NCBI GenBank assembly: GCA_014896315.1
Contig: JADBKP010000001.1
Coordinates: 265,557-329,556, forward strand
From: Limnochordales bacterium
Lineage (GTDB): Bacteria; Bacillota; Limnochordia; Limnochordales; DUMU01
Direction: 5' to 3'
Length of the DNA: 64,000 nt
Part shown: piece by piece, positions 17,838 through 26,339 of the stretch
Position numbering within the stretch: the first letter of the stretch is position 1
Layout: every line of letters begins with the position of its first letter
The notes under the pieces: model-generated
Databases searched by the model: none
Seen by the model: the letters and a program-made list of their open reading frames with translations, nothing else
What the model was told of the DNA's origin: nothing
Made by a program: the position numbers and the translations under genes

Positions 17838-18272
17838 CTACTCCCCGATGATCTTGACCAGCACCCGCTTGGGGCGCTGCCCGTCCCATTCGCCGTAGAA
17901 AACCCTCTGCCACGGCCCAAAGTCGATGCGCCCTTTTGTGATGGGCAAGACCACCTGGTGGCCGAGGGTGAGGCTTCGCAGGTGCGCGGCGCCGTTGTCC
18001 TCCCCGGTACGGTTGTGCAGATAGTCGTCACCCCGGGCCGGATGCCTGCTCCAGGGTGCGATGGTTCCCTCGAGCCAGTCCTTGATATCCTGCCAGAGCC
18101 CCGGCTCATGGTCGTTGACAAAAACCGAGGCTGTGATATGCATGGCGCTGACCAGCATCAGCCCTTCTTCGACCGGGTGCTCCCGCAAGAACTCCTCCAG
18201 CTGATCGGTGATATCAATGATCTCCTGGCGGCGGGAAGTGTTGAAAGTGAGATAGGTTGTATATGACTTCAC
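17838..18272 (-). CDS. YjbQ family protein (UPF0047)
   Basis: 144 residues from GTG 18272, chosen because GGAGGG is 8 bases upstream and the protein then begins VKSYTTYLTFNTSRRQE, the normal start of this family. It has the characteristic MHITASVFVNDHEPGLWQDI and NGAAHLRSLTLGHQVVLPI segments with conserved His and Glu residues, and ends GQRPKRVLVKIIG. Members are small trimeric cytoplasmic proteins; some are reported to have thiamine-phosphate-synthase activity, but the cellular role is uncertain. It is divergent from the CBS gene and shows no link to neighbours. Confidence 0.9.
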   Translation of the reverse strand: MKSYTTYLTFNTSRRQEIIDITDQLEEFLREHPVEEGLMLVSAMHITASVFVNDHEPGLWQDIKDWLEGTIAPWSRHPARGDDYLHNRTGEDNGAAHLRSLTLGHQVVLPITKGRIDFGPWQRVFYGEWDGQRPKRVLVKIIGE

Positions 18273-18552
18273 AGCTGTATCCCTCCGTGTGCCTGACCAC
18301 AGTTCCAGAGCGATCTTACTTCCCATCTTACCGAATACGGCATCTACCGTCCCAGAAGGCTTCGTCAGCCGGCTGGTGCGTGGAGCTGTATACCTGCCCG
18401 CGCTTTACCACCCCTGATGAAAACGGGCCTGAGGGCAGCCGTACACGCACGCGCATACGGGTGAACGGGAGAACGGGAGTACCTACATGGGTCATGCGGC
18501 TGGCATCCGTCACCGGGGGATGCGGTATCATTTCAGCGGGAGGGTGACCAGC

Positions 18553-19053
18553 ATGAACGTCGCCTTTTTCCTGCTGCCGAAGGCCGAGGTCGTATACTTG
18601 AGCCCCCGGTCGACGCTGCGGCAGGCACTGGAACGAATGGAACGTCATCGCTACTCGGCCGTTCCGTTGGTCGACGAAGAGGGGCGCTACGCAGGCACGA
18701 TCACCGAAGGCGACCTGCTCTGGTACATCAAGAACAACGCCGGGCTGGACCTTGAGCGTGCCGAACAAGTTCGCCTCTGCGACATCCCGCAACATGTTCA
18801 AAACCAGCCGGTCAGCATCTACGCTGAGATGCGCGATCTGATCCGCCTGGCCGCCGAACAGAACTTCGTCCCGGTAGTGGACGACCGCGGTCTTTTCATA
18901 GGCATCGTCCGCCGCCGGGAGATCATCGAATATTGCGCCCGCTTGCTCTGGGCCACCGATCCGCCGGCCGATCGCTCAGGCAGCGAGGCCCGGGCACAGG
19001 TAGAGGCCGGTCCGCAGGAAGGGGTGAAGGATGAGCATACCGGTGCGTCCTGA
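18553..19053 (+). CDS. CBS-domain protein
   Basis: 166 residues from ATG 18553, preceded by GGGAGGG. Two CBS motifs fill most of the protein: the first (about residues 15-70) includes HRYSAVPLVDEEGRYAGTITEGDLL, here given only as its key part AVPLVDEEGRYAGTIT; the second includes FVPVVDDRGLFIGIVRRREI. A charged, unstructured C-terminal tail follows. CBS pairs bind adenine nucleotides and regulate partner proteins. The 3' end overlaps the start of the next gene by 23 bases, which suggests translational coupling with that membrane-anchored or secreted protein. Confidence 0.85.
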   Translation: MNVAFFLLPKAEVVYLSPRSTLRQALERMERHRYSAVPLVDEEGRYAGTITEGDLLWYIKNNAGLDLERAEQVRLCDIPQHVQNQPVSIYAEMRDLIRLAAEQNFVPVVDDRGLFIGIVRRREIIEYCARLLWATDPPADRSGSEARAQVEAGPQEGVKDEHTGAS

Positions 19054-20827
19054 CAGGCCTCCGGTAGGCGTGCCAGGAATTCCGTGCCCTCCTGTCGAAG
19101 CTGAAGGGCAAAAAGCTCCCAAAGTGGTGATGGTTGTGAACAGCCCACTTACCCGCGTGACGGCTTCCGCTACGTTGGCAATGGTACTGACCCTGAGCCT
19201 GCTCGCTGCACTCACGGCCGCAGCTCTTCTACCGACGTCGGTGGTCGCTGCCGCAGCGCCTGGTGCACCGGCACCACTGGTTCTTGTCTATAGCGAAAGG
19301 ACTGCCACATCCGGCCTCTATTCCTCTTACGAGGATACCTTTGCCGCCGCACAAGCCTGGCTGAGCCGTTTCTTTGACTATGAAGTGATCTCAGACCGGG
19401 AGGTAGAAGAGGGAGCGCTGCTCAGCACCACCGCCCTGCAGGCTGAGCCGGGCAAGAGGCAGGCCAGCCCCTACAAACTGGCAATCCTGCCCGATAACGC
19501 TATCATGAGCGACGCCGAAGCGAGGGCCTGGGCCGAGTTCGTAGCTGCCGGCGGCAAGATCATTGCCGTCTCCTCGACCTCGCTGCGGGACGAGTACAAT
19601 GTCCCGGTCACCATGCGCCTGGGCGATCTTCTCGGCGTCTGGTGGAAGCAGTGGCTGACAGCCGGCACTTACAAGCAGCTGCGGATCACCGACGAAGAGT
19701 CCGACCTGGCTCAAGCCCTGGCCCGGGCGGGTCTCCCTCCGGTCATCGCCGTGGAAGGCCCGGCCCAAATGGTAGAGGTGCTGGACCACGGCAAGCAGGT
19801 GGCGGTACGGGCCAATGCTGAGGGAGTGCAATCGTTCATCTTCCCGGCGGCGATCGTGGAAAGCCAGGCCGGCCTCTACTTCGCCCTGCCCGTCTTCGAC
19901 CCGCAGGTACTGGCCTGGCCCGACCTGCAGCGGGCTCTCTACGCCGTGATCAGATACTATGTCCCCGAAGCAGTAAAAAAGGACCAAGCCACAGGTGAAG
20001 AGATTAGCTTCACCCCCCTCACCAAGCGGGAGCTTTTCGCCAGGTACATGCCCACCGCCGATATGTTCCCGCCCCTCAGGATCGTTGACCGCGTGCCGGG
20101 TGAAGTACCGCCGGCCAGGTCGTATCGCATCTTTCCCGGCGCTTACTATCGGAAGGCGGTCTCCAGCTTCGACTTGTGGACCGGAATCGAGGGTGTGATC
20201 ACGTTGCCCGAGCTGATCACCGATCCGGCCAGGCAAGACAGCCGCGGACCTCTCGACAATGCTTCCATCTACATGGGCGGCAACGGCAGCGGCCAGGAGA
20301 TCGACGCCGGATTGACATGGGACAGGAACGTGGGCGGCTGGCGGCCCTTCTGGCGCAATGAGAAGTGGGCCAACGCTCCCCTGGTTGAGGACCTCTTCGT
20401 CTGGTATCCGGGCGAGACGGTCCGCATGTCAGTGGTGGTCGCTGGCCCGGGCAAGCTCCGGCTGACGATACAGGACGAAGGTCCTGATCCCAAGAAGGCG
20501 TTTACCACCGTCTTTGACGCCTGGGGCTTTGGGCCGGGCGTACGGCAACAGTTTAAGCGGGTCAACGCCATTGACCAGGTAGGCAACGAGGGCAAGCCGG
20601 TCCAGCCCACTAGGGCACGGGTGACCACCGCAATCTGGAAGGAAGTCTGGCTCTGGCGGGGCGACGTCAAAGTCCCCTTCACTCCGGAAAGGTTTACCGA
20701 CATGCGCGCCCCAAACGCCAGTCACTTCGTGATCAAGACGCCGGCATCGGCCGACGGCGAGCCAATCGGCCCCGGGGCGGAGTTGATCGAGATCTACGGC
20801 AATCCTGCCGACCGACCGGAGAAGTAG
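19031..20827 (+). CDS. Secreted or membrane-anchored protein of unknown function
   Basis: 598 residues. ATG 19031 follows GAAGGGGTGAAGG and lies inside the 3' end of the CBS gene. The first 45 residues are Pro-rich, followed by one hydrophobic segment (about 46-75, signal or anchor) and an Ala/Pro stretch. Residues about 80-310 resemble a class I amidotransferase-like or beta-galactosidase-trimerisation-like fold, with VLVYSERTATSGLYSSYED, LAILPDNAIMSDAEARAW and GGKIIAVSS. The rest (LWTGIEGVITLPELI and a beta-rich C-terminus) is not recognised. A role in carbohydrate handling at the cell surface would fit the neighbourhood but is not shown. Confidence 0.7.
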   Translation: MSIPVRPDRPPVGVPGIPCPPVEAEGQKAPKVVMVVNSPLTRVTASATLAMVLTLSLLAALTAAALLPTSVVAAAAPGAPAPLVLVYSERTATSGLYSSYEDTFAAAQAWLSRFFDYEVISDREVEEGALLSTTALQAEPGKRQASPYKLAILPDNAIMSDAEARAWAEFVAAGGKIIAVSSTSLRDEYNVPVTMRLGDLLGVWWKQWLTAGTYKQLRITDEESDLAQALARAGLPPVIAVEGPAQMVEVLDHGKQVAVRANAEGVQSFIFPAAIVESQAGLYFALPVFDPQVLAWPDLQRALYAVIRYYVPEAVKKDQATGEEISFTPLTKRELFARYMPTADMFPPLRIVDRVPGEVPPARSYRIFPGAYYRKAVSSFDLWTGIEGVITLPELITDPARQDSRGPLDNASIYMGGNGSGQEIDAGLTWDRNVGGWRPFWRNEKWANAPLVEDLFVWYPGETVRMSVVVAGPGKLRLTIQDEGPDPKKAFTTVFDAWGFGPGVRQQFKRVNAIDQVGNEGKPVQPTRARVTTAIWKEVWLWRGDVKVPFTPERFTDMRAPNASHFVIKTPASADGEPIGPGAELIEIYGNPADRPEK

Positions 20828-20884
20828 CCAGAGCCCGGCAGTACAGCGTTATTCATTGTCATTCGTGTGCAGCACCGTTAACTT

Positions 20885-20937
20885 GGACAGAGGGTCAGGG
20901 GAAACCTGCCGCGTTTGCCCTGACCCTCTGCTTGTCC
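20885..20937. terminator. Strong hairpin between convergent genes
   Basis: GGACAGAGGGTCAGGG (20885-20900) pairs with CCCTGACCCTCTGCTTGTCC (20918-20937) over about 15 bases with a small bulge. It separates two convergent genes and probably ends both transcripts. Confidence 0.75.
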
Positions 20938-20994
20938 AGCCTTCACTCTTTCCTGCTCGTGTCGAACCTTACGTCCGGGATGCAGCTTTGGCCG

Positions 20995-22782
20995 CTACTC
21001 CTCCTGCTCCGCTATCTCGGTGTCGACTGCAATCTCGTAGACTGTATTCGTGACCGAACTGACGCAAATCCGACCTTTCGGAGAGATCGCCAGACCGATT
21101 AATTGTTCGTCAGTAGGCAGATGTATGGCCCGGGAGATCTCCAGGCTCTCCGGGTCGATCAGGAGTATTGCACTCTTTTCAGAGGAGGATGTCAATCGCA
21201 CTCCGTTGGCCGATGCGAACGATGGCCGGGCCAGGGCTACCAGCGCTTTGTGGAAGGGTGAGTAGCTTAACGCGGCGATCGTATACAGGTACTGCGGGCC
21301 TTCCACTAACAGCTCTCCTGCGGGCGAAAGAATCCTGAGCTGGTTGTCAGTCCAGTTTACCACCAGGTTGCCGTCGGGGAGCACGGCAATCTCATCGCTG
21401 TGCACGTGAGTGACCGGCAGTTCAAAGAGCTCGGTGAAGGTGTTTGTCGCGGGGTCAAAGCGAACGACGCTCCGCCCGGGCCCTCCTCGCGGGCGGATAA
21501 CGAACGTGCCGTCCGGCGCCGCAGCGATTCCGAACAAGAAGAGCGGATGCGACGGATAGGCAAACCTCTCTACCCTGCCCTTCCTGATGATGACCAGCTC
21601 CGATGAGTTGCTGGTAGCAGCGATGATACCGTCCCCATTGACCGCCAGCCGGCAGACTCCTTCGGGCAACCCGCTGATTTGCGAGCGGAGCAGGCCATTG
21701 GCAAAGACCTTCAACGACCGGCCCGATGCCACGAGAACCCGCCTGCCGTAGGCAGCGATTCCCCATGGCCTTTCCAGAGCATCGGCTGGCAGCACCGGTT
21801 TGTAGATAGTTTCTACGTGCGAGCGCCGGCTATCGTAAAAGTAGAGGCCCTCCGCCCCTTTATATGTACCAAGGACCACAAAGCCCTGCCGGTAAGGAAA
21901 GACGCTCCCGAAATAAGCCTTGAGACCGGTACCACTAAAGTCTGTCCCCTCCACGAGCACAAGCCTGCCGTCCCGCCCGACGCGGAAACGGAGCGCCCGA
22001 TCATCCCCAACAACGTAAAGGCCACGAGCGGTAAGGATCAGACGGCTGGGATTGAGGAGCAGATGGCTCGGGATCTGACACTTGCTTTGCAGTGTAAGGC
22101 TATCGGCAGCGATGTTGTACACATAGCGACCCGAGTCCGCCCAGAGCAGGACATACAGATTGGCGTCATCGGCCACGCAGCCGTAGACTCCGAAGATCCG
22201 CTCTCCTGCCGGGATGCTGGCCGACCCGGTCAAAGTTGAACCCAGCGCCGACCAGCCAATGCGGATCGTACCCCCGGTAACCCCCTCATCATCGGTCTCA
22301 TAGTCAACCTGAACGAGAAAAAGCCGCTGGGAATTTATGGCCGCCAGTGTCGTAAGGTAATGAAGACGAAGCTCAGGAAGGGTGATCGCGCGGTCAAGCA
22401 CAAGGCCACGCTCGCTATCGACAGCATACAGGGAGAAACCGGGAAGGTCGCCGACAGCCTGCGATGGCTCGGTCTCGAGGAAGAAGGCCTGATCCTTGCC
22501 GGATACCATCAGTCCCTCGAAGAAGTGGGCCTTCACGAACCCGCCATCCAGGCGGTATTGCAGAAGATACGGCTTCCTCGAAGCCTTCACCCAGATACTG
22601 CCATCACCTGCGACGTAGAGCTCGCCGGGACCCGAAACGTCCCGCTGAGCCAGGTAGTCACGTCCGATCGGGACGAGGGTAGCAGCCTCCTGAGCCCCGG
22701 CGCGAACGGGAGTTCCGAGCAATGCGCTCACACTCACAAGCAGCACGACGGTGGCTAGCAAAACGTGCCGGCACCGCGGCAT
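20995..22782 (-). CDS. Secreted beta-propeller-like protein of unknown function
   Basis: 595 residues. ATG 22782 is preferred over ATG 22788 because AGGAGG then has 6-base spacing. The signal peptide ends near VRAGA-QEAAT. The mature part is a series of beta-strand repeats with motifs such as GELYVAGDGSIWVK, GLYVVGDDRALRF, GIAAAPDGTFVIR and IAVLPDGNLVVNW, and ends GLAISPKGRICVSS. These are typical of NHL/WD-like or SMP-30-like propellers, with probably six or seven blades. No catalytic residues are recognised. Likely a periplasmic or surface binding scaffold. It ends against a shared terminator hairpin. Confidence 0.75.
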   Translation of the reverse strand: MPRCRHVLLATVVLLVSVSALLGTPVRAGAQEAATLVPIGRDYLAQRDVSGPGELYVAGDGSIWVKASRKPYLLQYRLDGGFVKAHFFEGLMVSGKDQAFFLETEPSQAVGDLPGFSLYAVDSERGLVLDRAITLPELRLHYLTTLAAINSQRLFLVQVDYETDDEGVTGGTIRIGWSALGSTLTGSASIPAGERIFGVYGCVADDANLYVLLWADSGRYVYNIAADSLTLQSKCQIPSHLLLNPSRLILTARGLYVVGDDRALRFRVGRDGRLVLVEGTDFSGTGLKAYFGSVFPYRQGFVVLGTYKGAEGLYFYDSRRSHVETIYKPVLPADALERPWGIAAYGRRVLVASGRSLKVFANGLLRSQISGLPEGVCRLAVNGDGIIAATSNSSELVIIRKGRVERFAYPSHPLFLFGIAAAPDGTFVIRPRGGPGRSVVRFDPATNTFTELFELPVTHVHSDEIAVLPDGNLVVNWTDNQLRILSPAGELLVEGPQYLYTIAALSYSPFHKALVALARPSFASANGVRLTSSSEKSAILLIDPESLEISRAIHLPTDEQLIGLAISPKGRICVSSVTNTVYEIAVDTEIAEQEE

Positions 22783-23136
22783 GTCCATCCTCCTTTACCA
22801 ACCTTTTGGTTGTTCCCACCCATGCATTCTCTCCAGTACCATTCTTTCCTGCATCGCCCATATTATTGCCTTTGTATGGCGCTTCTGACACTTCGGGCCA
22901 GGAGCAGAAGCGTCAGGCAAGCCAGGCGCGCAGGCCGCTTAGCGATGAGGAGGAGTGCGAGACTGCCGAGAAAGAATTGATAGCCGCGACCGGTAGAGAA
23001 TCCTTTCAGGAATTCTCGCCCTTGACCGTGCCGCTGCCGGACGGATAGAATGGCAGCGTGGCAAGACCAGCTAATTGCCACTTTAGCTAACAAGTGAAAC
23101 ACCGACACGGACTTTAAGCGAGAGGAGGCAGGCAGA
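22783..23136. other. Intergenic region, divergent
   Basis: About 354 bases between the divergent propeller gene and a small ORF. It must hold both promoters. A minus-strand frame here ends FFLGSLALLL and resembles a membrane helix, but has no ribosome binding site or start, so it is not called. Confidence 0.5.
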
Positions 23137-23280
23137 ATGATGCGGACTTTCAGCCAGAAGGTGACAGCACTCATCACGGGAGCAACCGCTGCGTTGGCCG
23201 GGATGAACCCGTATGGCGACAGCGTTTCCACCGCTCGCACCTTCTCAACCGAATATCCGCTGATCCTGCCTGCCCGGTAG
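23137..23280 (+). CDS. Small protein, 47 residues
   Basis: ATG 23137 is preceded by GAGAGGAGG at near-ideal spacing, and the frame ends at TAG 23278. It begins MMRTFSQKVTALITGATAA and ends TEYPLILPAR. The basic start followed by an Ala/Gly/Leu stretch could be a short export signal or membrane helix. A hairpin with a following T-rich stretch lies 41 bases downstream, which supports a separate short transcript. I do not recognise the family. It could be a secreted peptide or a small regulator. Confidence 0.5.
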   Translation: MMRTFSQKVTALITGATAALAGMNPYGDSVSTARTFSTEYPLILPAR

Positions 23281-23320
23281 AGGCTGAAAGGCGTTACCAC
23301 TCCACCCCAAAGCTGATGGC

Positions 23321-23354
23321 GGGCCGTGGGCAGGATCAGTCCACGGCCCTTCTT
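23321..23354 (+). terminator. Rho-independent terminator
   Basis: GGGCCGTGG (23321-23329) pairs perfectly with CCACGGCCC (23341-23349) and is followed by TTCTT. It follows the 47-residue gene. Confidence 0.7.
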
Positions 23355-23570
23355 GTGCCCCGCTCCATGCCGGAGCACTGATCGTCCTCCCTGCAACCCA
23401 CCGTCGACTGTGCCTTTCTTGTCGGCGCCTCTGCTACAAGGCCTGCAGGGCCGGCCGACTTTTCGTCCCCCCACCGCAACTCACGCAACCGCCTGCTCCG
23501 TCACTGCCGGGCTCGTGAAGAGCCGTGGGATTCTCCCTGGCCCGTTGGTTTTCACGAGGAGGTAAAGAAA

Positions 23571-23765
23571 GTGACGGATCCCCGCCTGCTCGACGCCGGT
23601 TTCGCTAAGACTTACCAGGAGTCTCTCCTTCGCGACGCGGGTGTCGACACCCGTCGTCCAACTCCCCATCCTGTAGCCGAGGCCCGGCCGCCGCTTGCCA
23701 CCCCCGGCCTGAGGAGCTGGTCACAACGCCTGACCCGCGCCCTCTCCCTGCTCCGGTTCTGGTAG
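23571..23765 (+). CDS. Small protein, 64 residues
   Basis: GTG 23571 follows an AGGAGG at 23557-23562 with 8-base spacing, one of the best sites in the window. The product is MTDPRLLDAGFAKTYQESLL, then a Pro/Arg-rich centre and an amphipathic C-terminus ending SQRLTRALSLLRFW. The final helix with Trp/Phe could lie on a membrane. No family is recognised. It sits 136 bases upstream of the CD3324-like gene on the same strand and could share its transcript. Confidence 0.5.
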   Translation: MTDPRLLDAGFAKTYQESLLRDAGVDTRRPTPHPVAEARPPLATPGLRSWSQRLTRALSLLRFW

Positions 23766-23900
23766 CGCGAAGTCCGGGCGAAGGAGGTGGCACGCCGCCT
23801 CAAAGCGGACCGAACAGGACAGACAGGTTACGGTGAACGGCCGACAAGCAGCAACGCACGAACTCGAACGCACTCATCCCTCTGGGAGGTTGAACTGGTT

Positions 23901-24194
23901 ATGCCCTCGTACTGCAACGCCAAGGATGTCCTGCCAGCGGAGCTGTTTGCCGCCCTGCAGAAGTATGCAGCCGGTATGCAGCTGTACGTACCCTGCCCTG
24001 ACGAAACCCGCGCCGCCTGGGGTACACGCAACGGCACGCGGCAAGGCCTGGAGCAGCGCAACCACCAGATTCGCCGGCTGTATGCGGAGGGTGTAGATCT
24101 CGACGAGATCTCTCGGCGCTTCTACCTCTCCCGCGAAACAGTGCGCAAGATCGTACGGGGCGTCCGGCGTAAACAGGATATGATCTCCAGATGA
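23901..24194 (+). CDS. CD3324-like small helix-turn-helix protein
   Basis: 97 residues from ATG 23901. It opens MPSYCNAKDVLPAELFAALQ and continues KYAAGMQLYVP, the start pattern of CD3324-family proteins of Firmicutes. A C-terminal helix-turn-helix follows: QIRRLYAEGVDLDEISRRFY, then LSRETVRKIVRG. A GGGAGG lies 12 bases upstream. These proteins are probably small DNA-binding regulators of unknown target. It is followed by a perfect 11-base hairpin. Confidence 0.8.
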   Translation: MPSYCNAKDVLPAELFAALQKYAAGMQLYVPCPDETRAAWGTRNGTRQGLEQRNHQIRRLYAEGVDLDEISRRFYLSRETVRKIVRGVRRKQDMISR

Positions 24195-24217
24195 CAGAGC
24201 TCGATCCAGGCCCGAAC

Positions 24218-24261
24218 GACCGGCAACCGGCAGCTCGACTCTGGCCTGCGGGTTGCCGGTC
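24218..24261. terminator. Hairpin between convergent genes
   Basis: GACCGGCAACC (24218-24228) pairs perfectly with GGTTGCCGGTC (24251-24261), between the CD3324-like gene and the convergent beta-barrel-like gene. Confidence 0.6.
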
Positions 24262-24298
24262 CTCTCGCGTCCGGCCGCCGGGGCCGGAAGAGCCTGAG

Positions 24299-26095
24299 CT
24301 AAAACTTAAACCGTTGTCGCAGTTCGAAGTAACTGTCGGTGGCTTTTTCCGGATCGTCCGGAGCAGTCCATCGGCAGCGCCACTCCCAACCATTGGGCGA
24401 ATCGTAGGCGATACTCCACGTATCGGTTATCGCCCCGTGCCCATTAACACTCCTGCTCCATCCGGCCTTGACTCCTTGCAAGCCCCCAAGGGAGAGCTTG
24501 AGCGTCAGGGAGAGAGTGTGGGTCAGGCCACCACCCAAAGCAGAGGGAGAAGCATCTGCCGCCGACTCCTCCTTATCCAGAACCTCCGCGTCCTCCTCCG
24601 AAGGTGCCGTCCCCCAACCGGGCGCTTCCCACCTTACCGTGTAAGCTGGCGTCCATTCGCGAACCGGTCCGGCCGCTGCCCTCCCTGTGCGCCAGATTCG
24701 CAAATCGGTCCATCCCCCGCGACCACTTTCAACTTCCCCCCGCCAGCGGTACTGGCAATGCTCCCACCAATGGACAAACTCCGCCCAGAGAGGGGGGACC
24801 TTTCCGGCAAGCTCAACCCGGCCGCGCCCGAAGACGGCTTCCAGCGGCAAGGAGGGTGCGCTCACAGGGGAAGAAGGCGAGACTGCAACCGTGCCGGAAG
24901 CGACCAGGTCGGCGATCAACTCGTCGTGGTCGGGCAACTCCTGCACCCGCTGGCCCAGCCCAAGCCGCCAGGTCATCTTGTGACGGGAGGGTTCCGCCCC
25001 TAGCCAGGTGGCACCCTCCCACTCAACCCCTGCCTCGCCACGCCAGCGGTAGAAATTGTTGGCCGCCGTTGAACGTCGCGCCGCCCACGGGAAGAACTCC
25101 GCCGGCACAGCGTATATCCGCAGCGTTTGGGAGTGGCGGCGCCTTTGTTTATCCCGCTTCTCCCCCACCAGCTCCAATGCAGCAAACCCCGTCCGTTGCT
25201 GTACTTGTCCGTCCGGATGGTACAACTCAACCCGGCGCGCCTGCCAGCCCGCCCAGGCCGACAGCTGCAACCCCCTCCAGGGACGGCTGAGGGCAACAGC
25301 CCCCACGTCTTCCCGGTAGAAGCAGCTCCCGCCCGGCTGGCTCATGTCATTGGTCGCAAAGTAGTCGGCAGGCAGACTCCCCTCCCGCCAGGCTGCCGCC
25401 AGCTCCACGCCGAGATCAGGTGCAGGTCTCCATTGCGCTCGCCCGCCGCCAGTCAGATAGTCGCTTCCGGGCGACTCCTCGCTTCGCAGCAGTGGCGGTA
25501 CGCTCTGGCTCGTCCACCCGTAAAACAGGTCGGCGTCCACCGACGGCAGGATGCCAATCTCTGTCAGCGCCACTCCCCGTACACCATTCCGGCGGGAATC
25601 GCCCCCCAGGTAGCCGGGGAGTGGGAGCCGAAACTCCCCCAGCACCCCAATGGCCGGTGGACCGCCCTCCCAGAGCGGTCCGCTAGCAAACAGGGTTATC
25701 TCTTCCGGCGAGAGTGACCAGACCCAGGTCTCTTCCTGAAAGTCCGCGGTCTGCCCGCCAGCCCCCAGCCGCAGCAGAAGCTGCGGCGCTACCCCCTCCG
25801 GTGCGAATGCCCCAACCGTGACTTCTGGCCGAAGGTATATCTCACCCCGCCACCCCTCCTCGGGGGTGAATAGGATCCTGACCTGGCTCTTCTCTTCGGA
25901 TGATACTGCCACTGATGGAGCCACCGATTCCGCCGCACCAGGCTCCGCGGCCTGTGACGCCATCGGCGCTTTCACGACCACTTCGGCGCAACTGCCCGCG
26001 CTCGCCAACGCCATCAGGAGCAAGACAGGAAAACAACCATATACAGATGACAGATGGATTCGCCGCCCCGCCCACCTGCTCGGCAATGCCCTCAT
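24299..26095 (-). CDS. Putative outer-membrane beta-barrel protein
   Basis: 598 residues from ATG 26095 (start uncertain; no ideal ribosome binding site). A basic N-terminus and hydrophobic stretch (GCFPVLLLMALASAGSCA) look like a signal peptide. The rest has many amphipathic strands with alternating hydrophobic and polar residues, rich in Trp, Tyr, Arg and Gly: GLQLSAWAGWQARRVELY, FYRWRGEAGVEWEG, TWSIAYDSPNGWEWRCRW. The last strand ends YFELRQRFKF with a terminal Phe, the classic signal recognised by the BAM machinery. Few helices are predicted by eye. This fits a 16- or 18-stranded barrel in a diderm. An alternative is a secreted beta-helix or beta-sandwich protein. Confidence 0.6.
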   Translation of the reverse strand: MRALPSRWAGRRIHLSSVYGCFPVLLLMALASAGSCAEVVVKAPMASQAAEPGAAESVAPSVAVSSEEKSQVRILFTPEEGWRGEIYLRPEVTVGAFAPEGVAPQLLLRLGAGGQTADFQEETWVWSLSPEEITLFASGPLWEGGPPAIGVLGEFRLPLPGYLGGDSRRNGVRGVALTEIGILPSVDADLFYGWTSQSVPPLLRSEESPGSDYLTGGGRAQWRPAPDLGVELAAAWREGSLPADYFATNDMSQPGGSCFYREDVGAVALSRPWRGLQLSAWAGWQARRVELYHPDGQVQQRTGFAALELVGEKRDKQRRRHSQTLRIYAVPAEFFPWAARRSTAANNFYRWRGEAGVEWEGATWLGAEPSRHKMTWRLGLGQRVQELPDHDELIADLVASGTVAVSPSSPVSAPSLPLEAVFGRGRVELAGKVPPLWAEFVHWWEHCQYRWRGEVESGRGGWTDLRIWRTGRAAAGPVREWTPAYTVRWEAPGWGTAPSEEDAEVLDKEESAADASPSALGGGLTHTLSLTLKLSLGGLQGVKAGWSRSVNGHGAITDTWSIAYDSPNGWEWRCRWTAPDDPEKATDSYFELRQRFKF

Positions 26096-26339
26096 CCTCA
26101 CGCCCAACAAAGCGGAATCACTACCTCCCGCGGCTCGTTCTTTCTCCCTTTCCCCATTTCACCTCAATGTTAGGCGCCGTCGTTACCATTCCTTCCCACT
26201 CATCCTTCTTTTTCCTGCTGCTTTGACGAACAAAACCACCCCGATCCGTGTCATTACCGGCGATGGTGTCATAACGATCCCAAGAACCACTTCAGTCGTT
26301 ACCGCCCGCACGCCGTGGCAACGGAAGGAGGGTTGAAGC

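Noticed and set aside
22863-23100. Minus-strand frame ending in a hydrophobic stretch (FFLGSLALLL), like a small membrane protein
   Set aside because: No ribosome binding site, no convincing start, and it lies in a divergent promoter region.
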